A stretch of 6,221 nt of DNA, taken from NCBI GenBank assembly GCA_021816545.1, contig JAKAXP010000143.1:1-6221 (forward strand), given 5' to 3'. The position numbers and the translations under genes were made by a program. The notes under the pieces are model-generated. The model was not told where the DNA came from. It searched no databases and saw nothing but the letters and a program-made list of their open reading frames with translations. Below are positions 1 through 6,221 of this stretch, one piece after another. The DNA is from Bacteroidota bacterium (lineage in GTDB: Bacteria > Bacteroidota > Bacteroidia > Bacteroidales > VadinHA17). How positions within the stretch are numbered: position 1 is the stretch's first letter; every line of letters starts with the position of its first letter.

Positions 1-3000
1 GTGACTTGTCGCCGTTGGCGAAGGTGGCTGTATACTCAAGCTCATCAACTATAAAGTTTTTCCCCACTGCCATATCCTCAGGCCTCAGGCTTATATGATA
101 CTGGTAGTAGCTTTCTGTTTCACTCAGGGTGTTGTCACGGTTGATGTCCTCCATGTCAGGCAGCGTTGACCCGCTTGTAGGATATGACTCCGGAGACATC
201 TCGGATGTTGGTGAGTTCCCTTCAGTACCGTTGAATTTCTTGTATCGCTCAAGGATGCCCAACTGGAGAAGGTCATAATCAGAACCCCTGAAATAGTGGA
301 AGTCATCATTGGCAGGGTCTTCAAATATCTTATCCAGGACCTCCGGGCTCACCACTGCACCCACGGCCTGAAGGTAGGCATCAAAAAATGATACTTCATC
401 ATCGTTGCCAAGACCGTCGAGGCCAACATCCTGGTAGCGGCGTGAATCGATGTTGTTGTCAAACGCATGTACCACTGCCTGTACCGTCGGTACACGTCCC
501 CAGACCGTTGTATCCACGTTCACGAGCAGTGGCGAGGTTGGCAGCCCGTTCTCAAACTGCTTCCGCGAATCACGAAGTATGTCCTCCGAAATGTTACCCA
601 GGTTGAAGTACAGATCACCACCCTCGTGGTCAGGATTCTCAACGAAGGGATCCATTACCCAGAACTTGATGTACTGGATGTTTGCCGACTCAAAATCATT
701 TGTCAGCAGCTCTCGCATCATCCCTCCCCAGCGGGTTCTGGGTGTGTTCAGCAGTCCGTCCGGACTGAGCCCCGCCGAATAGGCTCCCGGCAGTACATCA
801 AAGTTGTATGGCCCCCGCTCATCCGGATAAAACGCCACGTTGAGCACAGAGATGTTTGTCGGGATACCGCTGGGTGACTCCTTGTAGGGGAAGATCTCGG
901 TCTCGTAGATCTCCCTTACGAAGTGGCTCGACTGCGTGTCAGGGTTGGAGCGTATATGGCCCGGCGTGGTGGAACCGTTGCGGAGGAAGAGCGGGTCAAT
1001 GACATACCATGCCAGCCTGGCACGGTTGAACCCTGACCGGATGTCTTTGCTCAGCCTCGCTTCCGGGAAAAAATGATCCTGACCCTGCGGGACGCTGGCA
1101 AGTGACCATGCGTTGAAAGCCCTCAGGTCAAGTGATATCTCGCTGGCTTCAAAGTCATCGATGTAAACGGCCCCCTCGGATGTGATTGCTTTGCTGTGCC
1201 CGGGTACCAGGTGGGCGAACTCGCCGAAGAAGTTGATTGATGAGGGAGCGTTTGTTTCGATGAAAGGAAGCCAGTCGATAGCATTTGTCAGAAGCTGTGA
1301 CTCTGACCTGTATGATGCATCAAAACCGTAAATAGTATTTGAGATCGGATCGTCACCGTAGGTAACCTTTTGGGTGTAAGGTCTCTCGGTAAGTCTTAGC
1401 ACCGTTCCTCCAAGGTTGAACCGGTCAGAGAGGCGGTAATTGAGATGGGTTCCCACAAGCGTCTTGGTCTGCAGCCCGAAGAACTGGTTGCTTTCAAGTG
1501 ATACCTGGACGGGTGTCTGCGACTCAATGATTGCCGAGTTGATTATCTTGACGGAACCCATGTTATAGTCAACAGTGTAGTCGACGTTTTCTGTCAGGGT
1601 GACGCCTCCGGCTGTGACCTTGACAGATCCGGCCGGTATGTTTGCGACGTTGAGCCTTATTTCTGAGCCCGAAGCCGAGGTGAACTGTCCGCTGAGGATA
1701 TACTTGTTCTTCTCTGCCATCTGCCTTGCAACAGTCTGTGTGGAGTCATAGAGCTCGGTGAACACGTATTTTCTGATCTGCTCAGGGTCAGTTATGTATT
1801 TCAGCAGGTGGCGGCCGAATGGCTCCAGGACAGGGAAAATTATCCTTCCCTTTTCAGCCATCACGGTAATACCGTCAACGAAGTCGAACAGGCCGTCAGG
1901 CTGCCTGTCAAGCTGCGAGTTCAGCTGGTCAAGGCCCAGGGCCTGAAGCAGTACCTGGCCGTCAAGAGGCGTCCCGGGCAGGTAGTTGAGTGCGTTGCCG
2001 GTTGCGTCATCCTGGTACAGTATATTGACCTCGAAGTTTTTGGGTTCAATCCTTCCGGAACCGACGTTATAGATGTTCTTCATCATCAGCTTCCACGTGG
2101 GAATCTGCGGGCTCAGCGTGGTTCCCTTGATAAGCTTGAGGATGAGGGCGTCAGGCGCCGTGATGCCGTCAGTGGAGAATTCACCGACCTTGAAAACCTG
2201 TCCGTTCAGGGTGTATTCATAGGCGACAGCCAGCACCTCATCATTGTTCAGGGCAACATTAAGTGAGATATAACCCAGTTGCCTGTTGATGCTGTACTCC
2301 CTCTCGGTGAGCTTGCGGGCGTTCTCGATCTTCTCATAGTCACGTCCAATCTGGAATCCGGGGTACAACCCGGAGAACGCATCTGCTACCTGGTCAATGT
2401 TCCTGATGGCGGCGTACGTTGTATTCAGCTGTTCATACAGGCCGTTGGTGTTGTTCGAAGGATTGACCGGTGCTCCGGGTATGCCCTGAAAGGCCGGAAC
2501 AGTGTTGTAAATATTGGCCTGGTTCTCGGCAAGATCGACAAAGGCGACGATGTTCCTGTTGCTCACATCTTCAAACCGGCTGGTCTGATTGGTGATCCAG
2601 ACCTCTATTTTTTCGATATTCAGGCCTGTGCTGACAATGGGCAGGTTTGAGAGGGCCCCGTCAAAACTTTCCCTGAACTGCTGTGAGAGGAAGAAGTGCC
2701 GGTTGGCCTCGTAATTGTCAGCAGTGATCTCATATTCACTAATCTGCGATCCACCTTTCACTTCCACAACTGATGACTCACCCTTCTGCTGCGAGAAGAC
2801 TGTGGTCATCGTCAGCTTGCCGAACTGAAGCTCAGTCTTGAGACCGAAGAGGCTGTAACTGCCGGTGATGAGTGTACCGTTGAGGGGAAGGGTAACGTCG
2901 CCCGCCTCAATCTTCTTGATAATCTCATCCTCCTTGCCGGAGTATTCGAGCTTGGTCCTGTTTTCAAACTCGAACATCGCCTCCGTGTTGTAGTTGATCC

Positions 3001-3574
3001 CCAGCTGCATCTTGTCGCCTATTGTGCCGGTGACATTCATCTGGATCTTTTCCTGGAAGTCGAACGTGGGGATTGTCCGGAGCCTTTCTGAAAGGGTGGG
3101 GTTCTCAGTGTGTGATACGTTGATGCCAAAGATAAGCTCGGCAGATCCCTGCGGGACGATGTTTATGACGTTGCTTCCGAAAATACGGTCGAATGTTTCA
3201 CCTCCCACCTCTATCTGGGGGATAAGTGATGACCTGTAACCGGTTGCATCACCGCGAAGGCTGGCATCCCAGTACTCGCGCATTGCCTGGTTGAATTCCC
3301 ATTTGCGGTATTCCTCAGCCGTCATGTAGACAGGCCTCCGGAAATCAAGCTCACCGGCCTTCTGGTAGATTATGTACTGGTTATTCCTGCCGTCATATTC
3401 AACCCTGGTTTTGATGTTTGAAGGATTGCTCAGGAACAGCGGTGATGACTTTTGGGACTCCCAGGGGAATGCGGGATCGCTGTTGAGGCGGAGGAGTGAA
3501 TCACCGGGATTGGTCTGTGCGTTTAGGACAAAAGAGGAAAGGGAGAGGAGAATCAATAGCCCCACCCTGATCAA
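1..3574 (-). CDS. sprA: Type IX secretion outer-membrane translocon SprA, N-terminal 1191 residues (partial, C-terminus beyond window)
   Basis: SprA is the very large outer-membrane beta-barrel that passes T9SS cargo, including gliding adhesins and secreted enzymes, out of Bacteroidota cells; full members are about 2,400 residues, so roughly half is here. An uninterrupted frame runs from a TTG at 3574 to the window edge, giving 1191 codons with no frameshift. Residues 1-19 look like a Sec signal peptide (MIRVGLLILL, then a hydrophobic core ending LNA before Q20). Family-like blocks follow: FDFQEKIQMNVTG (172-184), FEFENRTKLEY (202-212), EDEIIKKIEAGDV (215-227), SLFGLKTELQFGKL (241-254), HFFLSQQFR (293-301), DGLFDFVDG (560-568), GRIIFPVLEPFG (576-587), YIDDFEASE (804-812), WSLASVPQ (823-830), RWGGMMRELLTNDFESANI (948-966), LYFNLGNISEDIL (988-1000) and DINRDNTLSETESYYQY (1143-1159). 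The gene begins 43 nt after ruvA. The identification rests on remembered family motifs, but the agreement is dense along the whole length. The start is the least certain part: the first in-frame ATG is codon 84. Confidence 0.96.
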   Translation of the reverse strand, partial: MIRVGLLILLSLSSFVLNAQTNPGDSLLRLNSDPAFPWESQKSSPLFLSNPSNIKTRVEYDGRNNQYIIYQKAGELDFRRPVYMTAEEYRKWEFNQAMREYWDASLRGDATGYRSSLIPQIEVGGETFDRIFGSNVINIVPQGSAELIFGINVSHTENPTLSERLRTIPTFDFQEKIQMNVTGTIGDKMQLGINYNTEAMFEFENRTKLEYSGKEDEIIKKIEAGDVTLPLNGTLITGSYSLFGLKTELQFGKLTMTTVFSQQKGESSVVEVKGGSQISEYEITADNYEANRHFFLSQQFRESFDGALSNLPIVSTGLNIEKIEVWITNQTSRFEDVSNRNIVAFVDLAENQANIYNTVPAFQGIPGAPVNPSNNTNGLYEQLNTTYAAIRNIDQVADAFSGLYPGFQIGRDYEKIENARKLTEREYSINRQLGYISLNVALNNDEVLAVAYEYTLNGQVFKVGEFSTDGITAPDALILKLIKGTTLSPQIPTWKLMMKNIYNVGSGRIEPKNFEVNILYQDDATGNALNYLPGTPLDGQVLLQALGLDQLNSQLDRQPDGLFDFVDGITVMAEKGRIIFPVLEPFGRHLLKYITDPEQIRKYVFTELYDSTQTVARQMAEKNKYILSGQFTSASGSEIRLNVANIPAGSVKVTAGGVTLTENVDYTVDYNMGSVKIINSAIIESQTPVQVSLESNQFFGLQTKTLVGTHLNYRLSDRFNLGGTVLRLTERPYTQKVTYGDDPISNTIYGFDASYRSESQLLTNAIDWLPFIETNAPSSINFFGEFAHLVPGHSKAITSEGAVYIDDFEASEISLDLRAFNAWSLASVPQGQDHFFPEARLSKDIRSGFNRARLAWYVIDPLFLRNGSTTPGHIRSNPDTQSSHFVREIYETEIFPYKESPSGIPTNISVLNVAFYPDERGPYNFDVLPGAYSAGLSPDGLLNTPRTRWGGMMRELLTNDFESANIQYIKFWVMDPFVENPDHEGGDLYFNLGNISEDILRDSRKQFENGLPTSPLLVNVDTTVWGRVPTVQAVVHAFDNNIDSRRYQDVGLDGLGNDDEVSFFDAYLQAVGAVVSPEVLDKIFEDPANDDFHYFRGSDYDLLQLGILERYKKFNGTEGNSPTSEMSPESYPTSGSTLPDMEDINRDNTLSETESYYQYHISLRPEDMAVGKNFIVDELEYTATFANGDKS

Positions 3575-3577
3575 AAG

Positions 3578-3583
3578 ACCTCC
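3578..3583 (-). promoter_or_regulatory. Ribosome binding site (GGAGGT) deciding the sprA TTG start
   Basis: On the minus strand GGAGG ends four bases before the TTG at 3574-3572. No in-frame ATG exists until codon 84, which lies well after the signal peptide. This Shine-Dalgarno-like match therefore picks TTG 3574 over the other in-frame candidates: TTG at 3604, GTG at 3565 and TTG at 3556. The spacing is slightly short, so GTG 3565 remains a possible alternative; it would still keep most of the hydrophobic leader. Confidence 0.6.
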
Positions 3584-3617
3584 AATATGTGTAGTAAACT
3601 GCAATCCGGCACCCTGT

Positions 3618-4199
3618 TTATAACAGTTTCAGCGCCTTCCTGACTATCTCTTCCACCTGGAGTTTCCTGTTTTCCCTGAGGATGTTATCAATAACCTTTG
3701 AGGCGCTGCTCCTGGCAAATCCAAGCATCACTAAAGCAGATAACGCTTCTTCGCGCGATGTATTGTCGGAAAATGCAAGAATTTCGCCGGAACCGGCATG
3801 TTTTCCTATTTTGTCTTTCAGGTCAACAATTATCCTCTGGGCGGTCTTTAAACCTATCCCCTTGACGCCCTTGAGTATGGCAACATCGCCGCTGATAATT
3901 GCCTCCCTGAGGTCAGCCGGAGCTACCGATGAGAGCATCATTCTCGCAGTGCCTGCACCAACTCCGTTGACCGTTATCAGTTGCCTGAATAGGTCACGCT
4001 CGTCGGCGGTGGCAAAACCGTACAGGATATGTGCATCCTCACGTATTGACTCATGGACAAGTATCCTGCACGAGGCTGCCTTCTCCAGGGCAGCGTATGT
4101 GTTAAGTGAAATATTCAGGCTGTAGCCTATGCCGTTGCACTCAACCACCACAAAGGCCGGATTGAGCTCGGTAACACTGCCGGTTATATAATCGATCAT
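3618..4199 (-). CDS. ruvA: Holliday junction branch migration complex subunit RuvA
   Basis: RuvA binds four-way DNA junctions as a tetramer, loads the RuvB helicase motors and, with RuvC, resolves recombination intermediates in the cytoplasm. The 193-residue protein has the usual length and all three domains. An N-terminal OB-fold (about 1-63) starts MIDYITGSVTE and ends in REDAHILYGF (53-62), where E54 and D55 match the acidic pin that separates strands at the junction. A tandem helix-hairpin-helix domain has hairpins NGVGAGTA (78-85) and VKGIGLKTAQRI (112-123). A flexible linker (about 131-147) leads to the C-terminal three-helix RuvB-binding domain (about 148-193; EEALSALVMLGF). The ATG overlaps the pdxA stop as ATGA, with no clear Shine-Dalgarno, which suggests translational coupling. 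sprA follows in the same direction. No ruvB or ruvC is in the window, which is common in Bacteroidota. Confidence 0.98.
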   Translation of the reverse strand: MIDYITGSVTELNPAFVVVECNGIGYSLNISLNTYAALEKAASCRILVHESIREDAHILYGFATADERDLFRQLITVNGVGAGTARMMLSSVAPADLREAIISGDVAILKGVKGIGLKTAQRIIVDLKDKIGKHAGSGEILAFSDNTSREEALSALVMLGFARSSASKVIDNILRENRKLQVEEIVRKALKLL

Positions 4200-5302
4200 A
4201 ATGAGTGGTCGTCGTTTTCTGTCTCGGGCGGAAGCTCGTCAACGTGTTCAGGATGTATCTCTATCTTCTGCGGCTGCAGCGGGTTACGCAGCAGTTCATC
4301 ATACATCTCACGGTTCCGGAATATATCAACTGCGGCATATAGTGCCTGCCTCATCGAATTACCCGAGGCTTCATTCCTGCCGGTTATGTCGAAGGCAGTG
4401 CCGTGTACCGGCGAAGTGCGTATAACGGGAAGTCCTGCGGTGTAATTGACCCCGGTATCAAAGGCGAGGGCCTTGAAGGCTCCCATACCCTGGTCATGAT
4501 ACATCGCAAGCACCGCGTCAAAACGGCTGAAGGCACCTGACCCGAAGAAACCGTCAGACGAATAAGGTCCGAAGGCAAGTATCCCCTCTTCATTGGCCCT
4601 GGTGACAGCAGGAATGATAATATCCCTCTCCTCATTCCCAAGCAGGCCGCCGTCACCGGCATGAGGATTGAGGCTCAGCACTGCTATCCGGGCGCCGCGG
4701 ATGGCAAAGTCCTGCAGCAGTGACCTGTTCAGAAGCCTGAGCTTTGTGATGATACTGCTTACGGTGACAGCGCCAGGCACATCCTTAAGCGGCAGATGCT
4801 CAGTAACAAAGCCGATCTTCATGCTCTCCGATATCATGAGCATCAACGCCTCATGTGCTCCGGCCTTTGACCTGAGGTAATCAGTATGACCGGTGAAACG
4901 GAATTTGTCTGACTGGATGTTGTTCTTGTCAATTGGTGCTGTGACCAGCAAATCTATCTTTCCAGCGATCAGGTCAGCAGTTGCTGCCTCAAGTGCTGCA
5001 AGGGATGCCTGGCCTCCCTCGGGTGTGGACTTGCCAAGCTCCACCCGAACATCATCTCCAAGGCAGTTGACAAGGTTCACCTTTTTGGGATGGGCTTCAG
5101 CAACCGAACGGATGTTGTTGAAGTTGAAGTTGGTGATGTTAAGGACCTTGCGGTGATAGGCGGCCACTTTCGGTGATCCGTACACAACCGGCACACAGAA
5201 ATCGGTAATGGCAGGGTCAGAAAGGGCCTTCATGATGATCTCGTAGCCGATGCCGTTTATGTCTCCCTGGGTGATCCCTGCGACTATAGTTTTTTTATCC
5301 AT
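4196..5302 (-). CDS. pdxA: 4-hydroxythreonine-4-phosphate dehydrogenase PdxA
   Basis: PdxA oxidises 4-phosphohydroxy-L-threonine with NAD(P); the product decarboxylates to 3-amino-2-oxopropyl phosphate, which PdxJ joins with deoxyxylulose phosphate to make pyridoxine phosphate (the DXP-dependent route to vitamin B6). The 368-residue protein opens with the family's phosphate/substrate loop in the form GITQGDINGIGYEI (9-22). It carries TAPIDK (121-126) and the substrate-contacting TGHTDYL (137-143). The three divalent-metal histidines known in the family are seen as H169 (TEHLPL), H214 (LNPHAGDGG) and H269 (MYHDQG). The C-terminal half has TSPVHGTAFDITG (296-308). It is somewhat longer than the E. 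coli enzyme (about 330), partly from an acidic, probably disordered tail (about 347-368, with EHVDELPPETENDD). The start at 5302 places the loop at the normal distance from the N-terminus; no strong ribosome binding site precedes it. It is the first gene of the apparent pdxA-ruvA-sprA operon and ends in the ATGA overlap with ruvA. Confidence 0.97.
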   Translation of the reverse strand: MDKKTIVAGITQGDINGIGYEIIMKALSDPAITDFCVPVVYGSPKVAAYHRKVLNITNFNFNNIRSVAEAHPKKVNLVNCLGDDVRVELGKSTPEGGQASLAALEAATADLIAGKIDLLVTAPIDKNNIQSDKFRFTGHTDYLRSKAGAHEALMLMISESMKIGFVTEHLPLKDVPGAVTVSSIITKLRLLNRSLLQDFAIRGARIAVLSLNPHAGDGGLLGNEERDIIIPAVTRANEEGILAFGPYSSDGFFGSGAFSRFDAVLAMYHDQGMGAFKALAFDTGVNYTAGLPVIRTSPVHGTAFDITGRNEASGNSMRQALYAAVDIFRNREMYDELLRNPLQPQKIEIHPEHVDELPPETENDDHSL

Positions 5303-5318
5303 TGTGAATCATGTCTGA

Positions 5319-5340
5319 TGAACAGCAAAGAGGCTGTTCA
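5319..5340. repeat. Perfect 8-bp inverted repeat upstream of pdxA
   Basis: TGAACAGC (5319-5326) and GCTGTTCA (5333-5340) are exact reverse complements separated by 6 nt (AAAGAG). The element sits 16 nt upstream of the pdxA ATG. If transcription starts further upstream it would form a short hairpin in the pdxA leader; as DNA it has the layout of an operator for a dimeric regulator. There is no U-tract on either side, so a terminator is unlikely. The repeat itself is certain; any function is inference. Confidence 0.6.
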
Positions 5341-5416
5341 GGGTGGTAAAGTTAATCAAATTATTGAATGGTTTGGCTTTAAAATATTACCTTTACATGC
5401 TCCGGCTACAATGCGC

Positions 5417-5422
5417 AGGAGG
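5417..5422 (+). promoter_or_regulatory. Strong ribosome binding site (AGGAGG) for mqnC
   Basis: A full AGGAGG ends 7 nt before the ATG at 5430, fixing the start. The ATG at 5411 lies upstream of this site and in a different frame, so it does not compete. A consensus Shine-Dalgarno is notable because many Bacteroidota genes, such as pdxA and ruvA here, have none. Confidence 0.8.
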
Positions 5423-5429
5423 TCACAGG

Positions 5430-6221
5430 ATGGGAATCAGAGAACAGATATATGACAGGCTGGCCGGTGGTGGCCGCCTTAAAGTTGAAGAGGCTCTCAG
5501 CCTCTGGGAGGAGGCTCCCCTGGAGGAGCTCATGTACGTTGCCGACCAGGCAAGGCAGAGACTGCATCCAGGCAACAGGGTCGGATGGATGATTGACCGC
5601 AACGTCAATATCACAAACATCTGCTTTTCCCAATGCCGTTTCTGCAATTTCTGCACAACGGCGAAACATGATGATGCCTATGTGACCACCGATGAGGAGT
5701 ATGACCGCAAGATCGGGGAACTGGTGGCTCTCGGAGGCGACCAGCTGTTGCTTCAGGGAGGTATGAACCCCGTACTGGGTCTCGACTTTTATACCGGGCT
5801 CTTCAAAAGGCTCAAGAGCCGCTGGCCGGGAATCAAGCTTCATGCCCTGGGTCCTCCCGAGGTGGCATGGCTGGCGAAGTCAGAGAAGATGGGGTTCCAT
5901 GAGGTGCTCGTGGCCCTTCGCGATGCCGGTCTTGATTCCCTTCCGGGTGCCGGGGCTGAGATACTATCCGACAGGGTAAGGAAACTCATCTCACCTGTCA
6001 AGGCCACTGTCGCCGAATGGCTCGGAGTGATGAGGGAAGCACACAGGCTCAACCTGCCAACTTCAGCCACGATGATGTTCGGCCATGCCGAAACGGTGCA
6101 GGAGAGGCTCGAACACCTCGAACTGCTGCGGAAGCTTCAGGATGCCAGGCCGGCTGGCCATGACGGGTTCATTACCTTCATCCCGTGGCCGTTCATGGAC
6201 CGGGGGACAAGGCTGGCAGAA
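5430..6221 (+). CDS. mqnC: Cyclic dehypoxanthine futalosine synthase MqnC, radical SAM (partial, C-terminus beyond window)
   Basis: MqnC is a radical S-adenosylmethionine enzyme that cyclises dehypoxanthine futalosine to its spiro product in the futalosine (Mqn) route to menaquinone, in the cytoplasm. The first 264 residues are present, of about 360-370 expected. The [4Fe-4S] motif CX3CX2C is C65, C69 and C72, after NVNITNI (58-64). Several blocks favour MqnC over its relatives MqnE and CofH: QLLLQGGMNP (105-114), LHALGPPEV (137-145), GLDSLPGAGAEILSDRVR (167-184), SATMMFGH (212-219) and FIPWPF (250-255). MqnE would be expected to show a different strand after the glycine pair and no FIPWPF. 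A fourth cysteine, C75, follows closely where I recall Y or F in well-known MqnC proteins. The gene diverges from pdxA and has its own strong ribosome binding site. No other mqn gene is visible, so the pathway assignment depends on this one partial gene. Confidence 0.92.
   Translation, partial: MGIREQIYDRLAGGGRLKVEEALSLWEEAPLEELMYVADQARQRLHPGNRVGWMIDRNVNITNICFSQCRFCNFCTTAKHDDAYVTTDEEYDRKIGELVALGGDQLLLQGGMNPVLGLDFYTGLFKRLKSRWPGIKLHALGPPEVAWLAKSEKMGFHEVLVALRDAGLDSLPGAGAEILSDRVRKLISPVKATVAEWLGVMREAHRLNLPTSATMMFGHAETVQERLEHLELLRKLQDARPAGHDGFITFIPWPFMDRGTRLAE

Larger units (their letters stand above)
5303..5429. promoter_or_regulatory. Divergent intergenic region expected to hold the pdxA and mqnC promoters
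   Basis: This 127-nt gap is the only substantial noncoding stretch, and its central part (about 5345-5397) is clearly A+T-rich compared with the genes on either side. Both flanking genes read outward from it, so it should carry both promoters. Matches to the Bacteroidota -7 consensus TAnnTTTG are imperfect. On the plus strand TACCTTTA lies at 5388-5395, with ATTG 21 nt upstream (5363-5366). On the minus strand TAACTTTA lies at 5354-5347, with no good TTTG at the expected distance. Promoter presence is inferred from the gene arrangement; the exact elements are weakly supported. Confidence 0.45.

Noticed and set aside
388..2650. Several plus-strand open frames of 62-152 codons (for example 467-877, 1808-2266, 2279-2650)
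   Set aside because: They lie antisense to the continuous, family-like sprA frame, have no recognisable protein features and no convincing ribosome binding sites.
3682..4125. Plus-strand open frame of 147 codons opposite ruvA
   Set aside because: It is the complement of the well-conserved ruvA coding sequence and its translation resembles no protein I know.
4384..4662. Minus-strand 92-codon frame inside pdxA
   Set aside because: It is an out-of-frame reading of pdxA, whose own frame holds the metal histidines and substrate motifs.
5319..5340. The inverted repeat as a rho-independent terminator
   Set aside because: No T-run follows on either strand and it lies between two divergent gene starts, where no transcript should end.
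5406..5843. Minus-strand 145-codon frame opposite the mqnC start
   Set aside because: It is antisense to mqnC, which has a consensus ribosome binding site and clear radical-SAM motifs.
1..6221. CRISPR array, tRNA or rRNA gene, insertion sequence or phage element
   Set aside because: Nearly all of the window is accounted for by four housekeeping-type genes; no direct-repeat arrays, transposase motifs or RNA folds were seen.

Overview
The window reads as an ordinary core-genome segment of a member of the Bacteroidota. The strongest marker is the N-terminal half of SprA, the giant outer-membrane translocon of the type IX secretion system, which is confined to that phylum. Base composition is moderate, around 50% G+C by eye, so a typical low-GC Flavobacterium is unlikely. 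A Bacteroidales/Marinilabiliales-like or other environmental lineage is possible, but the genus cannot be fixed from this stretch.

Layout. Three genes run leftward (minus strand): pdxA (5302-4196), ruvA (4199-3618) and sprA (3574 to beyond position 1). pdxA and ruvA overlap by 4 nt (ATGA), and sprA starts 43 nt after ruvA, so the three are probably one operon transcribed from the 127-nt divergent gap at 5303-5429. A menaquinone-biosynthesis radical-SAM gene, mqnC, runs rightward from 5430 and is cut by the right edge. The window is almost entirely coding, and no stretch of more than about 130 nt lacks a gene.

Functions. PdxA makes a precursor of pyridoxal phosphate, RuvA is the Holliday-junction-binding part of the RuvABC resolvasome, SprA exports T9SS cargo across the outer membrane, and MqnC closes the cyclic intermediate of the futalosine route to menaquinone. 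They are not a pathway together. The ruvA-sprA adjacency is, from memory, common in Bacteroidota and looks like conserved housekeeping synteny.

Points worth a second look: sprA has no ATG near its start and appears to begin at a TTG behind a GGAGG; a perfect 8-bp inverted repeat lies just upstream of pdxA; the radical-SAM cluster region of MqnC carries a fourth closely spaced cysteine; and SprA contains two acidic, possibly Ca-binding loops. I found no mobile element, CRISPR array, RNA gene or evidence of an undescribed system.
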